Origin: Roseomonas xinghualingensis | GTDB lineage: Bacteria > Pseudomonadota > Alphaproteobacteria > Acetobacterales > Acetobacteraceae | Assembly (NCBI RefSeq): GCF_025791835.1 | Contig: NZ_JAOXLP010000001.1 | Coordinates: 124,001-188,000, forward strand | Length of the DNA stretch: 64,000 bases | Reading direction: 5' to 3' | Part shown: positions 17,266 through 25,113 of the stretch, one piece after another | Numbering within the stretch: position 1 is the stretch's first letter | Layout of the letters: the number at the start of each line of letters is the position of its first letter | Notes under the pieces: model-generated | The model's input: only the letters and a program-made list of their open reading frames with translations | Told to the model about the DNA's origin: nothing | Database searches by the model: none | Program-made: the position numbers and the translations under genes

Positions 17266-18023
17266 CAGACCGCTTCCTCTTCCGAGAGATAGGCGGCGCG
17301 CACCTGCGGATCGTGCCGGATCCGCTCCGGCGTGCCCGAGGCGATGCAATGGCCATAGACCAGCACGGAGATACGGTCGGCGAGGCTGAACACGGCGTCC
17401 ATGTCATGCTCCACCAGAAGCATGGGGATGCGGCCCTTCAGGCCGCGCAGCACTTCGGTCATCCGCAGGCTTTCGCTGGCGCCCAGCCCGGCCATCGGCT
17501 CGTCCAGCAGAAGCATGCGCGGGCCGGTGGCCAGGGCCACGGCCAGTTCCAGCTGCTTGCGCTCGCCATGAGACAGATCGGCTACCGGAATGGCCCAGCG
17601 TGCCTTGGGCAGCCCCACCTGGTCCAGCGCGGCGCGCGCCGGTTCGCGCAGCCGCGCATCGCGGGACGCGTCGCCCCAGAAGCGGAAGCCATGGCCCGAC
17701 CGTGCCTGTACGGCGAGGGCGACATTGTCCTCCGCCGTTTCGTCTTCCAGCAGTTGCGTGATCTGGAAGGTGCGCGAAAGGCCGCGCCGTACCCGCGCGG
17801 GGGCGGAAAGCCGGGTGATCTCCTCCCCCATGAAGAGGATGCGGCCGGCATCCGGCGTGATCTCGCCCATGATCTGGCCAATGGCGGTGGTCTTCCCCGC
17901 GCCATTCGGGCCGATCAGCGCGTGCAGCTCGCCCGGCAGCACTTCCAGCGACAGGTCGTCGGTGGCCGTCAGCCCGCCGAAGCGCTTCACCAGATGCTGG
18001 ATGGAAAGGACCGGATCAGCCAT
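17265..18023 (-). CDS. livG: Branched-chain amino-acid-type ABC transporter ATP-binding protein (LivG)
   Basis: 252 residues. Walker A GPNGAGKTTAIGQ at about 38-50; the signature is LSHGERKQLELAVAL (His in place of the usual second Gly of LSGGE, common in LivG); Walker B is RMLLLDEPMAGLG. The long insert after Walker A (ARVRRGLSRTFQITQLLEDE) is typical of LivG. It overlaps livM by 8 bp upstream and livF by 1 bp downstream. ATG 18023 is chosen because the NBD begins directly after it. Confidence 0.92.
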   Translation of the reverse strand: MADPVLSIQHLVKRFGGLTATDDLSLEVLPGELHALIGPNGAGKTTAIGQIMGEITPDAGRILFMGEEITRLSAPARVRRGLSRTFQITQLLEDETAEDNVALAVQARSGHGFRFWGDASRDARLREPARAALDQVGLPKARWAIPVADLSHGERKQLELAVALATGPRMLLLDEPMAGLGASESLRMTEVLRGLKGRIPMLLVEHDMDAVFSLADRISVLVYGHCIASGTPERIRHDPQVRAAYLSEEEAV

Positions 18024-19092
18024 GGCGCGCGGGCTCCCGCGGCAATTCGCCCGATGGCAGTTCACCCAATGGCAGTTCACCGGGCGGCAGGGGCTGCGCC
18101 TCATGCGGGAGCCGCCGCCCGGCGATCCGCCGCACCGCGCCCATCAGCCCGCCGCGCGCGAAAAGCACGATGACGACGAGGATGGGGCCAAGGATGAACT
18201 GCCAGTGCTCTGTGAGGCCGGCGAGGGTGTATTCCAGCCCCACCAGCGCGGCCGCCCCCAGCACCGGGCCCAGCAGCGTGCCGAGCCCGCCCAGGATCAC
18301 CATCACCATCAGCTCGCCGGACTTGGTCCAGTGCATCATGTCGGGCGAGACGAAGCGCGCGTAGTTCACCATCAGCGCGCCCGCCATGGCCGCGCCCATG
18401 CCGGCGATGACGAAGGCCACCAGCTTGTAGGGATAGGTGCGGACCCCGATGGCGGCCATGCGCCGCTCCCCCTGCCGCACGCCAGCCAGGATGCGCCCGA
18501 AGCGGGAGCGCGCGATGCGGTCCATCAGGAAGAGCCAGAAGGCCAGCAGCCCGAGGCAGAGCCAGTAGAGCGTGGCGGGATCGCGCAGGTTCATGCCCAG
18601 CATGGGCGCCACGCGGCGGATCGCCAGCCCGTCGTCGCCGCCATAGGTCTTCAGCGAGACGAACAGGAAGAACAGCATCTGCGCAAAGGCCAGCGTGATC
18701 ATGATGAACTGCACGCCGGCGGTGCGGAGCGACAGCGCGCCGATGATGGCCGCGCCGATGCCACCGACAAGGATCGCCAGCGGCATCGTCACCAGAAGGT
18801 CGTTCGAGCCGGGGATGAAGCCGAGGAACGGCTCCTCCGAGATGTAATGCGCGTAGAGGATGCCGACGACATAGCCGCCGAGGCCGAAATAGGCGGCGTG
18901 GCCGAAGGAGACCAGCCCGCCCTGCCCCAGCAGCAGGTTCAGCGAGGAGGCGGCGATGGCATAGATCGCGATGCGCGTCGCGAGGCCCACCGTCGCCGGG
19001 CTGTCCAGCATCGGGGCCAGCACGGGGATGAAGGCGGCCAGGGCCAGGACCAGCACCACCCAGGATCGTTCGTCGCGCAGGAGATTACGCAT
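18016..19092 (-). CDS. livM: Branched-chain amino-acid-type ABC transporter permease (LivM)
   Basis: 358 residues with about nine membrane helices. SLNLLLGQGGLVSFGHAAYFG (about 51-71, in two parts) is the conserved LivM/LivH motif, and GRILAGVRQGERRMAAIGV is the cytoplasmic coupling loop. The last ~30 residues are an unusual polar tail with three GELP units, encoded by three 15-bp repeats at 18041-18085. The start overlaps the livH end by 8 bp. Confidence 0.92.
   Translation of the reverse strand: MRNLLRDERSWVVLVLALAAFIPVLAPMLDSPATVGLATRIAIYAIAASSLNLLLGQGGLVSFGHAAYFGLGGYVVGILYAHYISEEPFLGFIPGSNDLLVTMPLAILVGGIGAAIIGALSLRTAGVQFIMITLAFAQMLFFLFVSLKTYGGDDGLAIRRVAPMLGMNLRDPATLYWLCLGLLAFWLFLMDRIARSRFGRILAGVRQGERRMAAIGVRTYPYKLVAFVIAGMGAAMAGALMVNYARFVSPDMMHWTKSGELMVMVILGGLGTLLGPVLGAAALVGLEYTLAGLTEHWQFILGPILVVIVLFARGGLMGAVRRIAGRRLPHEAQPLPPGELPLGELPSGELPREPARHG
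18041..18085 (-). repeat. Three 15-bp tandem repeats in the livM 3' end
   Basis: Units beginning GGCAATTCGCC, GGCAGTTCACC and GGCAGTTCACC on the plus strand, at 15-bp intervals, encode the repeated PxGELP tail of LivM. The array is in frame and ends just before the livG start. Confidence 0.8.
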
Positions 19093-19999
19093 GAGCGGGG
19101 AACAGTCCGCGCGGCTTCACCAGCAGCACCAGCGCCATCAGAAGATAGACCCCCATGGAGGCGAGGCCGGCGCCCAGCGCATCGGCCTCCGACCCTTCCA
19201 TCACCTGCCGCAGCAGCCCCGGCACATAGGCGCGCAGGATGGTATCGACCAAACCCACCAGCACCGCGCCGAACAGCGCCCCGCGCACCGAGCCGATGCC
19301 GCCGATCACCACCACGACGAAGGTGGTGATGAGGATCTGCTCCCCCATGCCCGGCTGCACCGAGAGGATCGGCCCGGCCATCAGCCCGGCCAGCCCCGCC
19401 AGCAGCGCGCCCAGGCCGAAGACCAGCGTGTAGAGCAGCCGCACATCCACGCCGAGCGCCCGCACCATCTCCCGGTGCGTCGCGCCCGCGCGCACCAGCA
19501 TGCCGATGCGCGTGCGCTGGATCAGCAGGTACAGGCCGAGCGCGACGAGCAGCCCGACGAGGATGATGACGAGGCGGTAGATGGGATAGTCGATGCCGGG
19601 CAGCACGCGGACGAAGCCCTGCAGCGCCTCAGGCACGTTCACGAAGAGGGGTTGGCGCCCGAAGAGCAGCACCATTCCCTGGTTGAAGAAGAGGATCAGC
19701 CCGAAGGTGGCCAGCACCTGGTCCAGATGGTCCCGCGCATAGAGTCTTCGCAGCACCACATATTCCAGCAGCATTCCTATGGCCGCGGCCGCCGCCAGCC
19801 CCGCCAGCAGCGACAGAATGGCAGAGCCGGTGGCGGTGGCCGTCACCGCCGCCGCATAGGCGCCGATCATGTAGAGGGAACCATGGGCGAGGTTGATCAC
19901 GCCCATGATCCCGAACACCAGGGTCAGCCCCGCGGCCAGCAGGAACAGCGTGACGCCCAGCTGGATTCCGTTCAGCAACTGCTCCAGCAGAAGCGCCAC
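19085..19999 (-). CDS. livH: Branched-chain amino-acid-type ABC transporter permease (LivH)
   Basis: 304 residues, about eight membrane helices. FGIMGVINLAHGSLYMIGAY (about 29-48) is the defining LivH motif, and RTRIGMLVRAGATHREMVRALGVD is the EAA-like loop that contacts the ATPases. Forms the translocation path with LivM. Preceded by its binding protein (15 bp away) and overlapping livM by 8 bp. Confidence 0.92.
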   Translation of the reverse strand: MALLLEQLLNGIQLGVTLFLLAAGLTLVFGIMGVINLAHGSLYMIGAYAAAVTATATGSAILSLLAGLAAAAAIGMLLEYVVLRRLYARDHLDQVLATFGLILFFNQGMVLLFGRQPLFVNVPEALQGFVRVLPGIDYPIYRLVIILVGLLVALGLYLLIQRTRIGMLVRAGATHREMVRALGVDVRLLYTLVFGLGALLAGLAGLMAGPILSVQPGMGEQILITTFVVVVIGGIGSVRGALFGAVLVGLVDTILRAYVPGLLRQVMEGSEADALGAGLASMGVYLLMALVLLVKPRGLFPAHA

Positions 20000-20014
20000 G
20001 CGTAACTCCTCAGA

Positions 20015-21211
20015 TCAGAAGCGGCACTGGGAGGCGTAGGCATCCCCGTGATTGGTCAGCACGCGGTCCTTGGTGACGAGCGCGGGCTTGCCGCCCACAT
20101 TCTCCACCTTCAGCGCGTACCAGTCCTGCACCGGGTGGTTGTTGTTCCCGAAGCTGAACTTGCCGCGCGTGCTCTCGAAATTCGCGGGCTTCATGGCGCG
20201 GTAGAAGGCCTCGGTGTCATCCACCTTGCCGCCCGTTCCCTTCAGCGCGGCGCCGATGGCCAGCGCCGTGTCGAAGCCCTGCTGGCCGTAATAGGTCGGC
20301 AGGCGGTTGTATTTCTGCTGGAAGGCGGCGACGAAGCGCTTGCTCGCGGCATTGTCGAAGTCGCTGTTCCAGTGGCTGGTCACGTTGATGCCCACGGCTG
20401 CGTCGCCCACGGCGTTCAGCGTCGTGCTGTCCATGGAGGGCGAGGCGAGCGTCATCGGCACATTCGCCAGAAGCCCGGCCTGGATGTACTGCCGCAGGAA
20501 GGCGATGCCGAGGCCGCCCGGATGGAACTGGTACACGCCATCGGGCGAGGCCGCGCGGATCTGCGCCATCTCCGCCGCGTAATCCGTCTGGTCGAGGCGG
20601 GTATAGACCTCGCCCGCGATCTGCCCCTTGTAGAGGCGCTTGAAGCCGGTCAGCGCATCCCGCCCCGCCTGGTAGTTCGGCGCCAGGATGAACATCTTCT
20701 TCTGGCCGAGATTGGTGGCCAGCTGCCCCGCGCTCTCATGCAGGCTGTCGTTCTGCCAGGCGATGGACCAGAAGTTCTTGTGGCACTCCTTCCCCGCCAG
20801 GTTGGAGGGCGAGGCATTGGGCGAGACATAGATGCCGCCCGCATCCAGCACGTCCGGCGCCACGGCGCCGAGCACGTTGGAGAAGACGATGCCGGTGAGC
20901 AGCTTGATGCGCTCGTTCTTCAGGAAGCGCTCCGCGATCTGCTTGCCCTGGCCGGGGCGCAGCGCGTCATCCTCCACCATCACCTGCACGGCGGTGCCGC
21001 CAAGCTTGCCGCCCTCCATCTCCACCGCCAGCAGGAAGCCGTCGCGGATATCCTGGCCCAGATAGCTGCCCGGGCCGGAGAGGGAGGTGATCATCCCGAT
21101 CTTCAGCGGCGCGCCCTGGGCAATGGCCGGGCGGGCCAGGGAAGCGAGCCCCAGCGGCGCCAGCGCAAGGGCCGCGCCAGAGGCCAGGAGCCCACGGCGA
21201 TGGATGGTCAT
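20015..21211 (-). CDS. Periplasmic binding protein of the Liv-type ABC transporter
   Basis: 398 residues. The leader HRRGLLASGAALALAPLG, cleaved near AIAQG at about 32, is Tat-like. The mature part is a type-I periplasmic binding fold: LKIGMITSLSGPGSYLGQD, then AVEMEGGKLGGTAVQVMVED, and a domain starting NLGQKKMFILAPNYQAG. This branch (GEVYTRLDQTDYAAEMAQIRAASPDG-type sequence, in two parts) often binds aromatic or amide ligands rather than leucine. ATG 21211 has GGAGG 6 bp upstream; the frame stays open to 21259, but without a ribosome site. First gene of the liv operon. Confidence 0.9.
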   Translation of the reverse strand: MTIHRRGLLASGAALALAPLGLASLARPAIAQGAPLKIGMITSLSGPGSYLGQDIRDGFLLAVEMEGGKLGGTAVQVMVEDDALRPGQGKQIAERFLKNERIKLLTGIVFSNVLGAVAPDVLDAGGIYVSPNASPSNLAGKECHKNFWSIAWQNDSLHESAGQLATNLGQKKMFILAPNYQAGRDALTGFKRLYKGQIAGEVYTRLDQTDYAAEMAQIRAASPDGVYQFHPGGLGIAFLRQYIQAGLLANVPMTLASPSMDSTTLNAVGDAAVGINVTSHWNSDFDNAASKRFVAAFQQKYNRLPTYYGQQGFDTALAIGAALKGTGGKVDDTEAFYRAMKPANFESTRGKFSFGNNNHPVQDWYALKVENVGGKPALVTKDRVLTNHGDAYASQCRF

Positions 21212-21259
21212 TGGAAGCCTCCGTATCGTTTCGTTGAAGCCTAAAGCTTTTTGAGCCAT

Positions 21260-22234
21260 TCAGTCCACCCGCGCACCGGAGACGCGGACGAGCTTTTCCT
21301 TGGCCGCGAAGTCGGCGGCGATCATCGCGACCGATGCTTCCGGTGGGGCCACGTGCACCGTGTAGCCATTGGGCGTGAGATGCCGTTCCCGGATCACCGG
21401 GTCCTCCAGCGCGGCGGCGACATCCCGGTGGATGGCCGCCAGCAGGGCGGGCGGCGTTCCCGCGGGGGCGAAGAGGCCGAACCAGGTGCGCGGATCGGCC
21501 TCGCCATAGCCGGCTTCGATCAACGTCGGCACATCGGGAAGCTGCGGCAGACGCGCAGGCCGCCCGACCGCCAGGGCGCGCAGCGCGCCGGTTGCCAGGA
21601 ACTCGCGCGAGGAGGCCACGCCCGACAGCGTGGCCTGCACCTCGCCGGTGACGGTGGCGAGCACGGCCGGCGTCAGGCCGCGATAGGCCACCTGCGCGAT
21701 ATCGATGCCTTCCCGTGCCTTCAGCGCCTCGAACAGCAGATGCGGCTGGCTGCCGGGGCCATAGGAGCCGTAGTTCAGCATCCCTGGCCGCGCCCGCGCC
21801 GCGGCCACCAGCTCCGCCATGTCCCGCGTCCGCACCGAGGGATGCACCAGTACCATCTGGTGCACATCCAGCAGATAGGAGACGGGGACGAGATCCTTCA
21901 GCGGGTCATGCGGAAGCCGCGCATGCATGTGCGGATTGGATGTGATGGAGGCATCCGAGGTTATCAGCAGCACATGACCGTCAGGTTCGGCCTTCGCTAC
22001 CGCATCGGTGCCGGGGATGGTCGCGCCGCCGGGCCGGTTGTCCACCGTGACCGTCTGCTTCCAGACCGGCGAGAGACGATCCGCCAGGGCCCGCGCCAGC
22101 GCATCCAGCCCGCCGCCCGGCGGATAGGGCACGACGATCCGCACCGGCCGCTGGGGCCAGGACGCCTGGGCCCGCCCGACCGAAGGCAGGGCCAGGAACG
22201 GCATGCCCAGCAGGATGCGTCTCGTCGGGGTCAT
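21260..22234 (-). CDS. Bug/TctC-family tripartite tricarboxylate transporter binding protein
   Basis: 324 residues. The leader TRRILLGMPFLALPSVGRAQA precedes the Bug fold: WPQRPVRIVVPYPPGGGLDALAR at about 25-47 (in two parts), NRPGGATIPGTDAVAKAEPDG, then YGSYGPGSQPHLLFE. Binds a carboxylic acid in the periplasm for a TctA/TctB permease, neither of which is in the window, so it is an orphan as in many betaproteobacteria and Acetobacteraceae. It lies just upstream of the liv-type binding protein; the two may sense or import related substrates. Confidence 0.88.
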   Translation of the reverse strand: MTPTRRILLGMPFLALPSVGRAQASWPQRPVRIVVPYPPGGGLDALARALADRLSPVWKQTVTVDNRPGGATIPGTDAVAKAEPDGHVLLITSDASITSNPHMHARLPHDPLKDLVPVSYLLDVHQMVLVHPSVRTRDMAELVAAARARPGMLNYGSYGPGSQPHLLFEALKAREGIDIAQVAYRGLTPAVLATVTGEVQATLSGVASSREFLATGALRALAVGRPARLPQLPDVPTLIEAGYGEADPRTWFGLFAPAGTPPALLAAIHRDVAAALEDPVIRERHLTPNGYTVHVAPPEASVAMIAADFAAKEKLVRVSGARVD

Positions 22235-22337
22235 GGGCCGGGCCTACTCCTTAATTCCGCTGACCGGGTTCTGGATGATGCAGTTTCCAGGCCGGGTAGG
22301 AAGGGTTCTCTCATGGGGTCTGTCGTGCTGGTGGCCT

Positions 22338-22576
22338 CCAGGGGCGCTGCCCCTGGAACCTCGCCGGGGAGCCGACGGGCTCCCCGGACCCCGCGAGCTG
22401 TTTTTGGACGGTGCGCCTGAGGTCGATGACCTCAGGCGACTGACAGGTCAGTCCGCACGGCCCAGGTATTTTGCCTGCGGCGCTGCCTGATTTCACTGCT
22501 TGGCTGAAAACTGAACGCGGAGTCCGGGGTGGCCGCTGCCATCCCGGCTGAGGTCCGGAGGCAGAGCCTCCGGGGG
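22338..22576. repeat. Family-A mosaic palindromic repeat, full copy
   Basis: Ordered modules: CCAGGGGC/GCCCCTGG hairpin, GGGGAGCC/GGCTCCCC hairpin, ACCCCGCGAGCTGTTTTTGG, the central 25-bp inverted repeat at 22414-22438 (arms CGCCTGAGGTC and GACCTCAGGCG), GGTATTTTGCCTGCGGCGCT, a TCACTGCTTGGCTGAAAAC segment, GGTCCGGGGTGGCCGCTGCCA-like hairpin, and CCGGAGGCAGAGCCTCCGG. This accounts for most of the 348-bp gap between the hydrolase (22583) and the TctC-type gene; I see no gene in the remainder. Confidence 0.85.
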
Positions 22577-22582
22577 CCACCC

Positions 22583-23434
22583 TCAGAACAGATGCCGCTC
22601 CAGCCGCGCGGTGGTCGCGGCGGGCGCCTCCAGCTTCGCCAGATGCCCGACGCCGTCCTGCACCTCCATCACCGAGCCGGGGATGGCCCCCGCCAGGGCG
22701 CGGCTGACATCGGGCGGGTTCACGCGGTCCTCGCTGCCCACCAGGATCAGGGTCGATGCCGCGATGCGGGGCGCGAAATCCAGCGTGTCCGTCCCGTCGC
22801 TCGCGCGCGCCGAGCGCAGCAGCCCCTTGGCATGGGTGGCGGAGAGGCTATGGCGCACCCATTCGCCCACGCTTTCCGGCGTATCGGGGGCGACGAGGTT
22901 GCGCCAGCGTTCGCGCGCCAGGGCCATGCCGCCGCCCGAGATCGTGTCGCGCCGCATGGCGAGCATCCGGTCCCGCTCCGCCTGCGGCTTCCAGCGTTGC
23001 CCGCGCGAGGAGCCGAGCAGCGCCAGCTTCCCCACCCGGTCCGGGTATTCCGCCGCGATCACCGCCGCGATCATGGAGCCGAAGGAGGAGCCGACGAGAT
23101 GGGCGCGCCCGACGCCCAGCGCATCGAGCAGAGCCACCGCCACCCGCGCATAATCCGTGGCCTGCGGCGCCTCGGCGGCGAAATCGGCGGAGAGCCAGTA
23201 GCCCGGTGCGTTCCAGGCGATCACCCGTGCCCGCTGTGCGAGGCGCGGCAGCACGAAGCGCCAGCCCGTGCTGTTGGAGCCGATGCCATGCATGAGGAGG
23301 ATCGTCTCCGGCCCCTCCCCCGCTTCCATATAGGAGAGCCGCCCATGCTCCAGCCCGAGGGCCGCCGCATCCAGTTCCACGAAGCGTGTCTCGGGCAGCG
23401 GCGGTGCCTCGCTGCCGTCGGGATGGCGGATCAC
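22583..23434 (-). CDS. Alpha/beta hydrolase, C-C bond hydrolase-like
   Basis: 283 residues. Oxyanion motif LLMHGIGSNSTGW, nucleophile Ser in LVGSSFGSMIAA, Asp in LVGSEDRVNPPD, and His in GVGHLAKLEAP: the full MhpC/BphD-like catalytic set. Family members split ring-cleavage products or hydrolyse esters. I chose the GTG at 23434 because it overlaps the upstream dioxygenase stop as GTGA; longer frames run into that gene. The coupling suggests that it works on the dioxygenase product or the next metabolite. The family-A repeat begins 7 bp after the stop. Confidence 0.8.
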   Translation of the reverse strand: MIRHPDGSEAPPLPETRFVELDAAALGLEHGRLSYMEAGEGPETILLMHGIGSNSTGWRFVLPRLAQRARVIAWNAPGYWLSADFAAEAPQATDYARVAVALLDALGVGRAHLVGSSFGSMIAAVIAAEYPDRVGKLALLGSSRGQRWKPQAERDRMLAMRRDTISGGGMALARERWRNLVAPDTPESVGEWVRHSLSATHAKGLLRSARASDGTDTLDFAPRIAASTLILVGSEDRVNPPDVSRALAGAIPGSVMEVQDGVGHLAKLEAPAATTARLERHLF

Positions 23435-23976
23435 AGGCTCACCCAGCCCTCGGGCGGCGTCTTGCCAGGATGCAGCCTGCCGCAATGCGGGCAGGTACGC
23501 TTCTCCTCCGAGGCGTAGAACTCGGCATAGAGGGGCGGCAGATCCTTCACGATGTCCTTCACCACCAGTTCGATCCGGTGGACCTTCCCGTTGCATTCGA
23601 AGCAGTACCATTCGAAGGCGTCCTTCGCCCCTGGCGGGCGGGACCCCTCCACCACCAGCCCCACTGATCCGGCCTGGGGGCGCTGCGGCGAATGCGGTAC
23701 ATGGGCGGGCAGCAGGAAGACCTGACCCTCGCGGATCGGGATGTCTTGGATGCGGCCATCCATATGCACCTTCAGCACCATGTCGCCGCGAAGCTGGTAG
23801 AAGAATTCCTCCACCGGATCGTCGTGGAAATCGACGCGCTGGTTCGGCCCGCCCACGATCTGCACGACCGTATCGGCATCCTCGAAGAGCAGCTTGTTGC
23901 CGACCGGCGGCTTCAGCAGATGCTCGTTCTCGGCGATCCAGGCCTTGAAGTCGAAGGGCTTGCGCATGCTCTTCAT
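23431..23976 (-). CDS. nbaC: 3-hydroxyanthranilate 3,4-dioxygenase-like cupin
   Basis: 181 residues. Cupin with Fe ligands His51, Glu57 and His95 (HDDPVEEFFYQLRG; LPAHVPHSP), and the structural metal site of the bacterial enzymes: Cys125, Cys128 (YCFECNG) and Cys162, Cys165 (TCPHCG). Opens the ring of 3-hydroxyanthranilate to 2-amino-3-carboxymuconate semialdehyde. ATG 23976 overlaps the preceding aldolase-like stop as ATGA, and its own stop overlaps the hydrolase start. No kynureninase, kynurenine monooxygenase or decarboxylase (nbaD/ACMSD) is in the window, so the true substrate may be a related aminophenol acid. Confidence 0.85.
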   Translation of the reverse strand: MKSMRKPFDFKAWIAENEHLLKPPVGNKLLFEDADTVVQIVGGPNQRVDFHDDPVEEFFYQLRGDMVLKVHMDGRIQDIPIREGQVFLLPAHVPHSPQRPQAGSVGLVVEGSRPPGAKDAFEWYCFECNGKVHRIELVVKDIVKDLPPLYAEFYASEEKRTCPHCGRLHPGKTPPEGWVSL

Positions 23977-24956
23977 TCCGCCGCTTGCCGGTTGGCGAGC
24001 TTCAATCCGCAGGAAGCGAAGGCCGCCCGCGTCGCCGCGCGCTCGGCTTCTGTCAGGTTGAGCATTGGCCGCCGTACCGGCCCACTGGCCTGCCCCAGAA
24101 GCTCCATCCAGTATTTCGTATGGGCCGGTGGCTTCCCGCCTGGCTTGGTGGAGCGAATGGCCTGCCGCACCGGCGCCAGGCTGTCGAAGACGCGCCGCGC
24201 CTCCCCGGCCCGCCCGGCGAAGGCGAGGTCCGTGTATTCCCGCATCCGCGTATCCACCGCCGTCTGCAGCAAGGCGGGCGGAGAGGAACAGAGATAGAGG
24301 CGCCATCCCAGTTCCAGGATGTTGTCCAGCCACTCTTCCTCGCTGGCGGTGCTGACCAGCAGCGTGTCGCCCGCGCGGCGGGACAGCTCGGCATACATCT
24401 CGCGCGGCACGGAATACTTGATGGCCACGACGTTCGGGATTTCCGCCAGCCTCAGGCAGAGATCGGGGCTCATCAGATAGCCGCTGTCGGGATGGGACCA
24501 GAGGGCGATGCCCAGCCGCGTCCGCTCGCTGATGTGGCGGTAGTATTCGACCAGCGTCTCGTCGCGATCATGCAGGAAGTGCAGCACCGGGGCATGGACC
24601 ACGATGAAGTCCGCCCCGCATTCCTCCGCATGGGCGGCCAGTTCCAGCACCGTGTCCAGGTTCTGGTCGGAGCAGGACATGATGGTGCGCCTGCCGCAAT
24701 CCCGCGCCACCTCGGCCGCGATGGAGAAGCAGCGCTTCCGCTCCGGCACCGACATGGAGAAGAACTCGCCCTGCTTGCCGGCGACGAAGACGCCATCCAC
24801 CCCCAGCTCGGTGAACCAGTGGCGCAGATTGGCCCGGAACCCGGCCTCGTCGAGGGAAAGGTCCGCCCGGAAAGGGGTGGGCGCGGCGCACCAGATCCCC
24901 TTCAGATGGGCGCGGGCATATTCCTTGGCCTGGGCCCGCTCATGGGTTTCATGCAT
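23973..24956 (-). CDS. Dihydrodipicolinate synthase/N-acetylneuraminate lyase-family protein
   Basis: 327 residues, class-I aldolase (TIM-barrel) family. The Schiff-base lysine is Lys180 (NVVAIKYSVP), followed by the usual spacing. The GTTGE loop of true DapA is here AGKQGEFFS (about 59-67), and the conserved Tyr of YNxP is replaced in ALWSHPDSGY (about 151-160). It is therefore not a lysine-biosynthetic DapA; hydratase-aldolases of aromatic degradation belong to the same family. First gene of a three-gene overlapping set with the dioxygenase and hydrolase. ATG 24956 is chosen as the first Met before the family-like region. Confidence 0.8.
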   Translation of the reverse strand: MHETHERAQAKEYARAHLKGIWCAAPTPFRADLSLDEAGFRANLRHWFTELGVDGVFVAGKQGEFFSMSVPERKRCFSIAAEVARDCGRRTIMSCSDQNLDTVLELAAHAEECGADFIVVHAPVLHFLHDRDETLVEYYRHISERTRLGIALWSHPDSGYLMSPDLCLRLAEIPNVVAIKYSVPREMYAELSRRAGDTLLVSTASEEEWLDNILELGWRLYLCSSPPALLQTAVDTRMREYTDLAFAGRAGEARRVFDSLAPVRQAIRSTKPGGKPPAHTKYWMELLGQASGPVRRPMLNLTEAERAATRAAFASCGLKLANRQAAE

Positions 24957-25113
24957 CGTTCCGTCTCCCGATGCGCGCAGCCTATCGGCAGGGCCGTGAC
25001 CGGGGGAAGCCCATACAGGGTTGCACCCTGCCAAGGTTTGATGCCCGGCCTTCCACAGCCCAGGTGCAATTCCGCTTCCGTAGCGCTTAGATGGACCAGG
25101 TTCGGAGGATGAC

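Noticed and set aside
18041..18085. Short direct repeats considered as a CRISPR-like array
   Set aside because: Only three adjacent 15-bp units, no spacers, and they are in frame within livM.
17590..19329. A 579-codon open frame on the plus strand
   Set aside because: Antisense to livG, livM and livH; low-complexity His/Asp/Arg sequence.
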